Shown here: piece after piece, positions 1-9,594 of the stretch
How the letters are laid out: each line of letters starts with the position of its first letter
Numbering within the stretch: the stretch's first letter is position 1
Assembly: GCA_900470445.1 (NCBI GenBank)
Contig: UCAU01000036.1
Coordinates: forward strand, 29,425 to 93,424
Source: Hyphomicrobiales bacterium
GTDB taxonomy: Bacteria > Pseudomonadota > Alphaproteobacteria > Rhizobiales > Devosiaceae
Length of the DNA: 64,000 nucleotides
Reading direction: 5' to 3'
Notes under the pieces: model-generated
The model's database searches: none
Seen by the model: the letters and a program-made list of their open reading frames with translations, nothing else
Told to the model about the DNA's origin: nothing
Program-made: the position numbers and the translations under genes

Positions 1-752
1 TGCTGGACCAGACTTTCGGGGACATAGGCCAGGCCCAGGCCACTGAGGGTGGCGTCAATCATGGCAATGGATGAGTTGAAGGTCAGCTGGCCGTCCACGC
101 GGACGCGCAACTCGCGGCCATCCTTGGAAAATTCCCACGCATAAAGCCCTCCCGATCGCAACTGGCGGTGATTGATGCAGTCATGCGCCACCAGGTCTTG
201 CGGCGTTTGCGGGGTGGGGTAACGCGAAAAGTAGCTCGGTGACGCCACGGCCACCAGGCGCCAATCCGGCCCGATGCGCACGGCAATCATGTCCTTGTCG
301 AGGCTCTCCCCCAGCCGAACCCCGGCATCGAACCGCTCCTCCACGATATTGGTAAAGCCATTGTCGATATTAAGCTCGACCTTGATCTCTGGATAATCAA
401 GCAGAATCGGTTTCAGCTTGGGCCAGACGATCCAATCCAGCGCATGGTCCGACAAGGAGATCCGCACCGTTCCGGATGGGCGCGATTGCGACGCCATCAG
501 TGCGCTTATCTCGCTTTCGATATCGCTGAAATGGGGCACCAGCGTGCGCAGCAGCCGCTCTCCCGCTTCGGTGGGCGACACGTTTCGCGTCGTGCGCGAC
601 AGCAGGCGCAATCCCAGCCGGGCCTCCAGCTGCTTGATGGCGTGGCTGAGGTTTGACTGTGACGTGCCCAGCTTGGCCGCGGCCTTTGTGAAGCTGCGCT
701 CCTGCGCCACTTCCATGAACCACAGCATTTCGTTGATGTCCTGACGCCGCAT
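1..752 (-). CDS. LysR-family transcriptional regulator (partial, C-terminus outside window)
   Basis: The reading frame starts at the ATG at 752 and runs off the window edge, giving about 250 residues. The N-terminus (MRRQDINEMLWFMEVAQERS, then KAAAKLGTSQSNLSHAIKQL) is a typical LysR winged helix-turn-helix. The effector domain that follows contains EERFDAGVRLGE and DMIAVRIGP, a signature of LysR proteins that control SDR or aldo/keto reductase genes. It diverges from the MFS exporter at 928, so it probably controls that gene and the SDR and dehydrogenase genes behind it. A perfect 12-bp palindrome lies 24 bp upstream of its start. The protein resembles the LysR gene at 50546, which also sits beside an SDR. 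Confidence 0.9.
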   Translation of the reverse strand, partial: MRRQDINEMLWFMEVAQERSFTKAAAKLGTSQSNLSHAIKQLEARLGLRLLSRTTRNVSPTEAGERLLRTLVPHFSDIESEISALMASQSRPSGTVRISLSDHALDWIVWPKLKPILLDYPEIKVELNIDNGFTNIVEERFDAGVRLGESLDKDMIAVRIGPDWRLVAVASPSYFSRYPTPQTPQDLVAHDCINHRQLRSGGLYAWEFSKDGRELRVRVDGQLTFNSSIAMIDATLSGLGLAYVPESLVQ

Positions 753-775
753 GAGGCTTCCTCGCATTCATATGC

Positions 776-787
776 CTTATCGATAAG
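776..787. promoter_or_regulatory. Perfect palindrome CTTATCGATAAG, candidate LysR operator
   Basis: A perfect 12-bp palindrome in the 175-bp gap between the divergent LysR (start 752) and MFS (start 928) genes. Its position just upstream of the LysR gene suits an autoregulatory or divergent-promoter operator. No experimental or comparative support is available here. Confidence 0.35.
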
Positions 788-927
788 TCCATGCGAATTT
801 GAGGTACTAATCAATTTTTCATCAGGTGACTACGTTAGCGCCATGGTCGGCAGTGCTGGGATCGTTTGGTCCGGCGTGCCGATGGCTGCGCTTGAGCACG
901 CTCGCGTGCTGGAAAGGACATCCTGCA

Positions 928-2136
928 ATGACTGCGACTTTTGCCCCCGCCGGCACCGGCAACCAGAGCGGCACCACCGTCTGGAGCGCCATTCTTTGCA
1001 TGTCGCTGCTGACCTTCGTGCTGATTGCCTCGGAATTCATGCCGGTGAGCCTGCTCACCCCCATTGCGCAGGATCTGGGCACGAGTGAAGGCCAGGCGGG
1101 CCAGGCTATCGCGATCTCGGGCCTGTTCGCCATAATCACCAGCCTGTTCGGCAATGCGCTCCTGTCCCGGATGGACCGGCGAAATGTCGTGCTGCTTTAC
1201 ACGGGCATCCTGATCGTGTCGGGCCTATGTGTCGCGCTCGCACCCAATTATGCCGTGTTCATGATCGGTCGAGCCTTGGTCGGCGTTGCCATTGGCGGGT
1301 TTTGGTCGCTGTCCACCTCCATCCTGGCGCGCCTGGCAACGGCCGAAGACCTGCCCAAGGCCATGGCTATGCTGCAGGGAGGTACCGCGCTGGCGGCCGT
1401 CATCGCGGCGCCGCTGGGGAGTTTTCTGGGCGGGCTGATCGGCTGGCGCGGCGCTTTCCTCACCGTGGTGCCGGTGGGCCTGGCGGGGCTGGCCTGGCAA
1501 TATCTGGCCATTCCGCATATGCCGCCGCAACGGCTCGTCTCGGCCCGCGCCATGCTCGGGCTGTTCCGCAAACCGATAGTGGCCATGGGCATGGCGGCCA
1601 CTACGCTTGCCTTCATGGGTCAGTTTGCGCTGTCCACCTATCTGCGCCCCTATCTGGAAAACGTCACTGGCCTCGATATCAATGCCCTTTCGCTCGTCCT
1701 GCTCGGCGTGGGACTGGGTGGACTGGCCGGCACCTCGATCATCGGTTTCGTGCTGCGTACCCATCTTCGGGCGGTGGTGATCGGGTTTCCCATCATCATG
1801 GCGGCATTGGCCGTGCTGCTGCTCCTCTCCGGGCATGTGGCTATGGCCGTTGCGGCAATCCTGCTGCTGTGGGGCCTGTTCAGCACGCCGATCCCGGTGG
1901 CCTGGGGCACCTGGATGACGCGGGTCATTCCCGGTGATCTGGAAGCCGGCGGCGGGCTGCAGGTGGCGCTGATCCAGCTGGCTATCACCCTGGGCGCCTT
2001 CGCCGGGGGGCTGCTCTATGACACGACCGGCTGGCAGAGCACCTTCATTTTCGCAGCAGCGCTTTTGTGTGCCTCGGCGTTGCTCGCTCTGATTACAACG
2101 CGCCGGCCGGTCCACGCCCAGCCAGTTCACGCCTGA
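928..2136 (+). CDS. MFS transporter, drug/sugar efflux (AraJ/YdhP-like)
   Basis: A 402-residue inner-membrane protein with about 12 hydrophobic segments. The first helix reads LTFVLIASEFMPVSLLTPIA and is followed by the segment typical of the DHA1/AraJ/NepI efflux group. A motif-A-like loop (NALLSRMDRRNVVLLY) follows TM2. I chose the ATG at 928 because GGAAAGGA lies about 9 bp upstream and the protein then begins at the usual place, with a short hydrophilic leader before TM1. An in-frame start at 826 would add an unsupported leader. It is the first gene after the divergent LysR regulator and may export a toxic or signalling metabolite; the substrate is unknown. Confidence 0.85.
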   Translation: MTATFAPAGTGNQSGTTVWSAILCMSLLTFVLIASEFMPVSLLTPIAQDLGTSEGQAGQAIAISGLFAIITSLFGNALLSRMDRRNVVLLYTGILIVSGLCVALAPNYAVFMIGRALVGVAIGGFWSLSTSILARLATAEDLPKAMAMLQGGTALAAVIAAPLGSFLGGLIGWRGAFLTVVPVGLAGLAWQYLAIPHMPPQRLVSARAMLGLFRKPIVAMGMAATTLAFMGQFALSTYLRPYLENVTGLDINALSLVLLGVGLGGLAGTSIIGFVLRTHLRAVVIGFPIIMAALAVLLLLSGHVAMAVAAILLLWGLFSTPIPVAWGTWMTRVIPGDLEAGGGLQVALIQLAITLGAFAGGLLYDTTGWQSTFIFAAALLCASALLALITTRRPVHAQPVHA

Positions 2137-2158
2137 CCAACCGGCCCTCTCGGGCACC

Positions 2159-2175
2159 CGGGGGCGGGGCCCCCG
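2159..2175 (+). terminator. GC-rich hairpin between MFS and SDR genes
   Basis: Arms CGGGGGC (2159-2165) and GCCCCCG (2169-2175) with a GGG loop lie 22 bp after the MFS stop codon. No T-run follows. It could weaken read-through, or it could simply be chance in GC-rich DNA. Confidence 0.3.
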
Positions 2176-2176
2176 A

Positions 2177-2248
2177 ACCATCGCATTGCAACATGCCAAC
2201 GATGGCAAGGCCGTCGATTGGCTGGAACACATCACCGGCGCCGATTAG
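2177..2248 (+). pseudogene. 3' remnant of a cupin gene
   Basis: One frame between the MFS and SDR genes encodes TIALQHANDGKAVDWLEH followed by ITGAD and a TAG stop. This lines up with the last residues of the intact cupin at 62298-62693 ([18 protein letters not shown], then VSDEQY): IALQ/IAIQ, DGKAVDW/DGKVVEW and LEHIT/MEQVS fall in register. No upstream cupin sequence or start codon remains. I infer that an intact cupin gene once lay between the exporter and the SDR and was mostly deleted. Confidence 0.55.
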
Positions 2249-2271
2249 GGCGCGTAACAAGGAGACTAACC

Positions 2272-3015
2272 ATGATCAAGGACAAGGTCGTCATCATCAC
2301 CGGCGCATCGTCGGGCATTGGTGAAGCAACGGCAAGGCTACTGGCTAGCAAGGGCGCCAAGGTCGTGCTCGGTGCACGCCGCACGGACAAGTTGAAGCAG
2401 ATTGCCGACGATATCGCGGCAGCGGGCGGCGAAGCCGCCTATCAGGAACTCGACGTCACCCGCCAATCGGACAATGACGCCATCGTGGCGCTGGCCAAAT
2501 CTACCTTCGGCCGGCTCGACGTCAGCTTCCTCAATGCGGGGCTGATGCCCAATTCCATGCTGTCGGCGCTGCGCACGGATGACTGGCACCAGATGGTCGA
2601 TGTCAACATCAAGGGCGTGCTCAATGGCGTCGCCGCCGTGTTGCCCACTTTCTCGGCCCAAAAATCGGGGCATGTCATCGCCACCTCGTCGGTCGCCGGC
2701 CTCAAGGCCTATCCGGGCGGCGCCGTCTATGGCGGCACCAAATGGTTCCTGCGCGACTTCATGGAAGTGCTGCGCATGGAATCGGCCATGGAAGGCAGCA
2801 ATATCCGGACCGCAACGATCTATCCCGCGGCGATCAATACCGAACTGCTCACCACCATCGCCGATGCCGGCGCGGCCGAGGCGATGCAGGGCATCTATGA
2901 CAAATACGGCATCGCGCCGGATCGCATTGCCGACGTGGTGGCCTTTGCCATCGACGCACCCGAGGACACCAATATCAACGAATTCACGGTCGGACCGGCC
3001 AGCCAGCCCTGGTAA
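2272..3015 (+). CDS. SDR-family NAD(P)-dependent oxidoreductase
   Basis: A 247-residue classical short-chain dehydrogenase/reductase, cytoplasmic. The N-terminal Rossmann motif TGASSGIG binds the nucleotide, and GARR after beta-2 suggests NADP preference. The NNAG motif is changed to LNAG. The catalytic serine is in ATSSVAG and YxxxK is present as YGGTK. The start at 2272 is preceded by AAGGAGACTAACC, a good ribosome site; the in-frame start at 2218 has none. It follows the MFS gene and cupin remnant and precedes a sugar dehydrogenase. The closest relative in the window is the SDR at 49561, which also neighbours a cyclophilin-fold gene and a LysR gene. The substrate is unknown. Confidence 0.9.
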   Translation: MIKDKVVIITGASSGIGEATARLLASKGAKVVLGARRTDKLKQIADDIAAAGGEAAYQELDVTRQSDNDAIVALAKSTFGRLDVSFLNAGLMPNSMLSALRTDDWHQMVDVNIKGVLNGVAAVLPTFSAQKSGHVIATSSVAGLKAYPGGAVYGGTKWFLRDFMEVLRMESAMEGSNIRTATIYPAAINTELLTTIADAGAAEAMQGIYDKYGIAPDRIADVVAFAIDAPEDTNINEFTVGPASQPW

Positions 3016-3053
3016 ACCTGGCCAACAAGCGAGCGAAAGAGCAAGGACACCCC

Positions 3054-4196
3054 ATGGCACTGCGTCTTAAAATGCTGGCGGCAACAGCGCTGGCATCCAG
3101 CTTGATGCTGGCCAATGCGGCCTACGCCCAAAGCGTTAATGCCGGCGATCGGGCCCCCTCAACGGACCGCCCTTTCACCAGCGAGGCTATTGCCGAATTC
3201 GACACGCCCTGGGCCCTGGCATTCCTGCCGGATGGGCGGATGCTCGTCACCGAAAAGCCCGGTCGGGCTTTCCTGGTAGCGCAGGACGGCCAGAAGCTGG
3301 AAATCGGCAATGTCCCCGAAGTTCTGGCCGCCGGGCAGAATGGCCTGCTCGATATCGCCGTCGCCCCAGACTTTGCCGACAGTAGCCAAGTCTATTTCAC
3401 CTATGTCGCTCCCGGCAACGGTGGCGCCCTGACGCTGAGCCGCGCCAATCTGACTATCGAGGATGATGCCGTCGGTTTCGCAGACCCGCAGGTGCTCTGG
3501 CAGCAGGCACCGGCAGGCGGCGGTGGCCAGCCTGGCGGCATTATCGCCTTCGATCCGGATGGCGAGCATCTGTTCCTGTCGGTCGGCGACCGCATGGAGC
3601 CTGCCAGCGCGCAGGATCCTGATCAGGCCCGCGGCAAAGTGCTCCGCCTCAATCTCGATGGCGGCACGCCGCGGGACAATCCGCTCTTTGCCGAAGGCGG
3701 GGTGCGGGCGCAAACCTGGTCCACCGGCCATCGCAATCCCTATGGCCTGGCGTTCGACGCTACCGGCAATCTTTGGCTGCACGAAATGGGACCGCGTGGC
3801 GGCGACGAGCTGAATTTGATCGAGCAGGGCCAGAATTACGGCTGGCCCATCGTCTCCAATGGCAACGAGTATGGCGGCGAACCCATTCCCGATCATGACA
3901 CCAGGCCCGAATTTGCCGCCCCCGCGGTCTATTGGACCCCGGTGATCGCGCCGGCCGGCCTGGCCTTCTATGAAGGCACGATGTTCCCGCAATGGCAGGG
4001 TTCGGCTCTGATCGGCGGCCTTGCCGTCCGCTCGCTCGTCCGCGTGGGTTTTGATGGCTCGGCGGCGGACGAAGTCGACCGCTGGGACATGGGCGCGCGC
4101 ATTCGCGATGTCGCCGTGGCGCCCGATGGCGCGGTCTGGATCATTGAGGATAGCGGGCAGGGCCACCTATCGCGGCTGACGCCGCTGGCTCGGTAG
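3054..4196 (+). CDS. PQQ-dependent aldose-type sugar dehydrogenase (GSDH/sorbosone family), exported
   Basis: A 380-residue protein with a Sec signal peptide (LASSLMLANAAYAQ) and a six-bladed beta-propeller domain of the glucose/sorbosone dehydrogenase family. Family landmarks are FDTPWALAFLPDGRMLVTEK near the N-terminus, VGDRMEPASAQD, TGHRNPYGLAFD and HEMGPRGGDELN, the region contributing PQQ and calcium contacts in soluble aldose sugar dehydrogenases. The likely role is periplasmic oxidation of free aldoses, feeding electrons to the respiratory chain, provided the cell makes or imports PQQ; no pqq gene is visible. It sits 38 bp behind the SDR and 26 bp ahead of the cyclophilin-fold gene, so it is probably co-transcribed. 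Confidence 0.85.
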   Translation: MALRLKMLAATALASSLMLANAAYAQSVNAGDRAPSTDRPFTSEAIAEFDTPWALAFLPDGRMLVTEKPGRAFLVAQDGQKLEIGNVPEVLAAGQNGLLDIAVAPDFADSSQVYFTYVAPGNGGALTLSRANLTIEDDAVGFADPQVLWQQAPAGGGGQPGGIIAFDPDGEHLFLSVGDRMEPASAQDPDQARGKVLRLNLDGGTPRDNPLFAEGGVRAQTWSTGHRNPYGLAFDATGNLWLHEMGPRGGDELNLIEQGQNYGWPIVSNGNEYGGEPIPDHDTRPEFAAPAVYWTPVIAPAGLAFYEGTMFPQWQGSALIGGLAVRSLVRVGFDGSAADEVDRWDMGARIRDVAVAPDGAVWIIEDSGQGHLSRLTPLAR

Positions 4197-4222
4197 CGCA
4201 AACCTTTACTGGAGACAGATCG

Positions 4223-4681
4223 ATGCAATTTTCACGGGATAGCCTGAGGACGATCCTGGTTGCCGGAGCCTTGTCCGTTCTGGCACCACTTCCCTCCCAT
4301 GCCCAGACTGCAGGCGGCGTCGTCGGCACGATCGTCCGGTTTTCCAACGGCGCCAACCAGGTGGACGTGACTATTGGCGAGGACAATCCCACCGTCAGGG
4401 ATTTCCTATCGCGCCTGCCGCTCACCATGCCGCTCGAAGAATATGCCGGCCGAGAGAAGATCGGCTATTTCGAGCCCAAGTTGGCAATCCAGGGTTCTCC
4501 CGGCTCCGATCCCGAAGACGGCGATCTCATCTATTTCGTGCCCTGGGGCAATTTCGGCTTCTATTACAATGCCAGCGGCATCGGCTATTCCGACCAGACC
4601 ATCCATCTGGGCACCTACAATGCCACGCGCGAAGAGCTCTCGCGGCTGGAGGGCGCCGTCACCATAGCGATCGCGCGTTAG
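4223..4681 (+). CDS. Exported cyclophilin-like fold protein
   Basis: A 152-residue protein with a Sec signal peptide (ALSVLAPLPSHAQ) and a small domain of the cyclophilin-like fold family. Landmarks are NPTVRDFLSRLPLTMPLEEY, REKIGYF, DPEDGDLIYFVPWGNFGFYYN and LGTYN, all shared with the protein at 49074. Family members are found beside SDR, aldo/keto reductase and cupin genes and have no firmly assigned reaction; peptidyl-prolyl isomerase activity should not be assumed. An ATG at 4223 follows GGAGACAGATCG. It ends the run of plus-strand genes, and a strong hairpin follows. Confidence 0.8.
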   Translation: MQFSRDSLRTILVAGALSVLAPLPSHAQTAGGVVGTIVRFSNGANQVDVTIGEDNPTVRDFLSRLPLTMPLEEYAGREKIGYFEPKLAIQGSPGSDPEDGDLIYFVPWGNFGFYYNASGIGYSDQTIHLGTYNATREELSRLEGAVTIAIAR

Positions 4682-4706
4682 CCGCGGCCCAAACAGGGTG
4701 TTGAAT

Positions 4707-4750
4707 ACAGTGATGGGGTGAACGGCTTGGGTCGTTCACCCCATCACTGT
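4707..4750. terminator. Bidirectional terminator-like hairpin (17-bp perfect stem)
   Basis: ACAGTGATGGGGTGAAC (4707-4723) pairs perfectly with 4734-4750 across a 10-nt loop. It lies between convergent genes ending at 4681 (+) and 4814 (-). There is no clear T-run, so it may act as a bidirectional terminator or an mRNA-end stabiliser. Confidence 0.7.
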
Positions 4751-4813
4751 TGGAGGGAGCCCCGACCTAGCACCCCACGAGGGAAGGGCGGTAGACCGGA
4801 ACTCTCGAAAGCA

Positions 4814-5914
4814 TCAGGCGCTCAGGTGTTCGTCGAAGAAGGACTGCAGCTTGTCGAAGGGAATGACATCCACCCGATCGTAGAGATCGACGTGATTGGC
4901 TCCCTCGACGATCAGCAACTCCTTCGGCTCGGCTGCCGCCGCATAGGCGTCCTGGCTAAAATACAGCGAATGGGCCTCGGATCCGGCGATCAGCAGCATC
5001 GGGCGTGGCGAGATTTCCGCGACATAGCTCAGCAGCGGCATATTCATGAAGGACAGTGCATTGGTCACGGTCCAGCCGGCATTGGAATTGACCGAGCGTT
5101 CATGATAGCCGCGCGGCGTCTTGTAATAGTCGAAGTACATCTGCACCACCGGATCGGTCACCCCGTCCAGCGTGTCGGGCAGCCCGCCAGCCAGCGCCGT
5201 AGTGCCGCTTTCGGCATCGGCCCAGCGTTGCTCGCTCATCTGGGTCATGGCTTGCAGGCGCTGCTCGGGGGTGAGCGCATCGTAATAGCCCCGCGCCATG
5301 ACGCGTGACATATCGTACATGCTCGTGGTGGCGACTGCCTTGACGCGCTTGTCGGCGGCAACGGCATTCAATCCCATTCCGGCAAAGCCGCAAATGCCGA
5401 TCACCCCGATACGCCCGCGATCCACCGAGGCCTGCAGGCCAAGACAATCGATAGCGGCGCTGAAATCCTCGGTATTGATGTCTGGGGAGGCGACGCTGCG
5501 CACTTCCCCGCCACTTTCACCGACAAAGGACGGATCGAAGGCCAGCGTCACAAAGCCGCGCTCGGCCATGATCTGGGCGTAGAGACCGGCAGACTGTTCC
5601 TTGACGGCGCCGAACGGGCCGGCGATGGCCAGGGCCGGCAGCACGGCGTCACCACGATTGGCAGGCGTATAGAGGTCGCCGACTAGGGGTATGCCATAGC
5701 GGTTGGTAAACGTGACCTTCTGGTGATCGACGGCATCGCTCTTGGGGAACACCTTGTCCCACTCATCCGCCTGCGCAAAGGCAGGTGTCCCGATCACCGA
5801 AGCCACGCCCAGTGCTCCGGCGCCTATGCCGGCAAACTTGAGCAGGTTGCGCCGATTGGCGTCGGGCGCGTCGGGGTGGCTAGGGTTAGTCTCACTAGCG
5901 TGCTGATCATTCAT
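4814..5914 (-). CDS. Tat-exported alpha/beta hydrolase (dienelactone-hydrolase-like)
   Basis: A 366-residue protein. A twin-arginine signal (RRNLLKFAGIGAGALG, residues 21-36, ending TPAFAQ) predicts folded export to the periplasm. The body is an alpha/beta hydrolase of the dienelactone-hydrolase/YcjY type. The nucleophile elbow reads GICGFAG, putting Cys175 where most relatives have serine, and a late histidine lies in EGANHVDLYD. I chose the ATG at 5914 because AAGGAG sits just upstream; the longer frame from 6007 would bury the Tat signal. It converges with the cyclophilin-fold gene. Hydrolysis of a small ester or lactone is plausible, for example a sugar lactone made by the adjacent PQQ dehydrogenase, but this is inference. 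Confidence 0.8.
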   Translation of the reverse strand: MNDQHASETNPSHPDAPDANRRNLLKFAGIGAGALGVASVIGTPAFAQADEWDKVFPKSDAVDHQKVTFTNRYGIPLVGDLYTPANRGDAVLPALAIAGPFGAVKEQSAGLYAQIMAERGFVTLAFDPSFVGESGGEVRSVASPDINTEDFSAAIDCLGLQASVDRGRIGVIGICGFAGMGLNAVAADKRVKAVATTSMYDMSRVMARGYYDALTPEQRLQAMTQMSEQRWADAESGTTALAGGLPDTLDGVTDPVVQMYFDYYKTPRGYHERSVNSNAGWTVTNALSFMNMPLLSYVAEISPRPMLLIAGSEAHSLYFSQDAYAAAAEPKELLIVEGANHVDLYDRVDVIPFDKLQSFFDEHLSA

Positions 5915-6003
5915 GCCGGTCTCCTTGCGATTGGTTTCACCGCAAAGGTAGTGACCGTAGCGCAGGGTGATTAGATCACCGATTTCGCAAGTACCTATCG
6001 ACC

Positions 6004-6090
6004 TCATTCATAAGTGGCATCCTGCCGCCGGCGCTTTTTGCTGATAGCGAGCAGCCCCACGCCGATGGCGATGCTCATCAGCGGCATCAT
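6004..6090 (-). other. Possible 28-residue single-span membrane peptide or gene remnant
   Basis: Just after uxuA on the same strand, a frame from the ATG at 6090 to the TGA at 6004 encodes MMPLMSIAIGVGLLAISKKR and ends RRQDATYE: one hydrophobic helix followed by a basic tail. The frame stays open about 15 codons upstream (LIAPLGL) without a start codon and no ribosome site is seen. It may be the tail of a lost membrane protein rather than a working gene. Confidence 0.25.
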
Positions 6091-6167
6091 CAGGCCAAGT
6101 GGCGCGATCAGACTGGGGGATGGCGGCGCTGAAGACCGTCATGCGATTGTCCGCAATTGGCTTGAGT

Positions 6168-7399
6168 TTACCTGTGGCTCGCGGCGGATGAAAGTTGCCC
6201 CGCCGATCCATTTGCGAGCGCCCGCGCTACACCCCTCAGTTCCGCCAATCCCTTTAGTCGGCCAATCAGCGGATAGCCCGGCTGCCCGCCACGGTTCAGG
6301 TCGTCGAGAATGTCCTGGCCATGATCGGGCCGCATCGGGATTATCGCGTCGGAGCGTCCGGCGGCCTTGCGCCGCGCTTCCTCGTCGACAATGGCTCTGA
6401 TCAGCGCGATCATATCGACGCTGCCGTCCAGATGCTCGCTTTCATAGAAGGAGCCGCCCACGCCGTCGCCTTCCAGCTGCACATTGCGCAGATGCAGGAA
6501 ATGCACGCGGTCGCCCAGGCGTCGCATGATGCCGGCGAGATCGTTATCCGGCCGCGCCCCGAGCGCGCCGGAACACAGGGTCATACCGTTTGCCGCATCC
6601 GGCAGATGGTCGAGCATGGCGCGATAGTCGGCTTCGGTCGACATGATGCGCGGCAGGCCCATCAGGGAAAACGGGGGATCGTCCGGATGGCAGCAGAGGC
6701 GTATGCCGAGCCCGGCCGCAACCGGCACCACTTCTTCGAGAAAATCGAACAAATGCCGGCGCAATCGCTCGCTCGATATGTCGCCATACCGCGCCAGATG
6801 TTCCTGCACGGTGCCGACCGACAATCGGTCAGCGGCTCCGGGCAATCCCGCCAGCACGCTTGCTGCCAGCTTTTGTTTGTCGGCGTCGCTCATGCGCTTG
6901 AAGCGTGCCGTGGCTTCGGCTGAGACAGCTTGCGAAACGCTCTCGGCCGCGCCTTTGCGCTGCAAGAGGTGAATATCGAAAGCCGCGAAGTCGATCGCGT
7001 CGAACCGCATGCAGGTGCCGCCATGCGGCAGGCGCCAGGCCAGGTCGGTTCGGGTCCAGTCGATGACCGGCATGAAATTGTAGCAGATCGTAGAAATGCC
7101 GGCTGCTGCCAGGTTTGCGAGGCTCAGTTTGTAATTGGCGATGTGCTCGCGCCAGGCGCCGGTCTGCCGTTTGATGTCCTCCGAAACCGGCAGGCTTTCC
7201 ACGACAAGCCAGACGAGGCCCGAAGCGCGGCCGTCGCGTGTCGTGCTTATCTGAGCCTGGCGTTTGGCGATCTCGCTTGCGGGCCAGACTGCGCCGTCGG
7301 GGATATGGTGTAAGGCAGAGACGATACCGGTGGCACCCGTCTGCATGATGTCGGAAATGGTGGTGACGTCGGACGGGCCGAACCAGCGCCAGGTTTCGA

Positions 7400-7403
<4 letters not shown>
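6168..7403 (-). CDS. uxuA: Mannonate dehydratase
   Basis: A 411-residue UxuA-family enzyme, close to the usual length. It converts D-mannonate to 2-keto-3-deoxy-D-gluconate in glucuronate catabolism, in the cytoplasm, with a divalent metal. Landmarks are the N-terminal [21 protein letters not shown], the metal-site region [30 protein letters not shown] and the closing [14 protein letters not shown]. The ATG at 7403 overlaps the stop of the upstream ATPase gene by four bases, so the two are translationally coupled. It is the last gene of the minus-strand sugar ABC operon, which points to a uronic acid or glucuronide as the imported substrate. UxuB and kinase/aldolase partners are not adjacent; one of the divergent Gfo/Idh genes could supply the oxidoreductase step. 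Confidence 0.93.
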
Positions 7404-8488
<1,085 letters not shown>

Positions 8489-8499
8489 CAATATGGTCC

Positions 8500-9594
8500 T
8501 TACTTGATACCGGTCGAGGCAATGCCGCTGGTAATGTAGCGTTGCAGGAAGATGAAGGCGAAGGCGAGCGGCAGGGCCGTCAGCGTCGTCATCGCCAACA
8601 GGATTTCGTAGCGCACACCATATTCGGTCTGAAACGAGGCCAGGGCCAGTTGCAGCGTGTAGGACTCGCGCCGGGTCAGCACGACCAGTGGCAACAGGAA
8701 GTCGTTCCAGCGCGACAAGATTGAGAAGATCGCGACCACGGCCAAAGCCGGCGAGGACAGTGGCAGGATGATGCGCCAGAAAATACGCCATTCGCTGGCG
8801 TGATCCATGCGCGCCGCCTCGATCAATTCATCCGGAATGGTCAGCATATATTGTCGCAACAGGAAGACGCCGGTCGGCGTGGCCACAGTCGGCAGGATGA
8901 CGCCCCAGAGATTTCCGACCAGCCCAAGCTGGGCAACGATCATATAGGTGGGGACCAGCACCACTGTTGCCGGGATCATCAGGGTGGCAAGGATCGAGAC
9001 CAGCGCGACATTGGAGCCGCGGAAGCGGTATTTGGACAGCGCAAAGGCCGCCATGGAATTCATCACCAGCGTGATGATGGTTGCCACCACCGTGATGAAG
9101 AGACTGTTGAACAAATAGCGCCACATCTGCCCGCCGGAACTGCTTAGCAGATTGGTGTAATTCTCGGTGGCAAGGTGCAATTGCCGGACTGGCGTCGCAT
9201 TGCCCACCGGCACCACGATCCGCTCCTGCGGATTGGCGGGATCGATCATCTGCGCCTGGATGCCGACCCGGCGCAATTGCGCCAGCTGACGGGTCTGGCC
9301 ATCCTCGCCCACCACGTCAAACAAGGGCAGGGGTTCGTCGTGGCCGTCCACCACTACCGTCTGGGCCGCATAGGGCAGCAGCGTCGGCGGAAATTCGGTG
9401 AGGTTTGCCGGGGTCTTCAGCGACGAAATGGCCACCCACAGCACTGGCGTAAACATCACCAGCAGCCCGAGGAACAGGTAGAGATAGGTCAGCCAGTCGG
9501 TCCAATCGAGCCGCTTGCGGCCGCGCCGGCGCGTGGCGAATTCAACGATCGACACTGTCGGTTTGGCTTGGCTGAGATCAGTCATTATTGCCAC
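8500..9594 (-). CDS. Sugar ABC transporter permease, MalG type, with enlarged periplasmic loop
   Basis: A 364-residue inner-membrane permease with about six helices. The EAA loop reads [20 protein letters not shown] and contacts the ATPase. Ordinary MalG proteins are about 280 residues; here about 90 extra residues lie between TM1 ([19 protein letters not shown]) and TM2, rich in charged and polar residues ([12 protein letters not shown] to [12 protein letters not shown]). Long loops are known in some alpha-glucoside-type permeases. Translation may start at 9594 or at a second ATG at 9585. It overlaps the preceding permease gene by 17 bp. Confidence 0.9.
   Translation of the reverse strand: MAIMTDLSQAKPTVSIVEFATRRRGRKRLDWTDWLTYLYLFLGLLVMFTPVLWVAISSLKTPANLTEFPPTLLPYAAQTVVVDGHDEPLPLFDVVGEDGQTRQLAQLRRVGIQAQMIDPANPQERIVVPVGNATPVRQLHLATENYTNLLSSSGGQMWRYLFNSLFITVVATIITLVMNSMAAFALSKYRFRGSNVALVSILATLMIPATVVLVPTYMIVAQLGLVGNLWGVILPTVATPTGVFLLRQYMLTIPDELIEAARMDHASEWRIFWRIILPLSSPALAVVAIFSILSRWNDFLLPLVVLTRRESYTLQLALASFQTEYGVRYEILLAMTTLTALPLAFAFIFLQRYITSGIASTGIK

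Noticed and set aside
1225..2235. 336-codon minus-strand open frame opposite the MFS gene
   Set aside because: Composition (many Gln, His, Arg, Gly) is that of an antisense shadow in GC-rich DNA; the plus-strand MFS protein explains the region.
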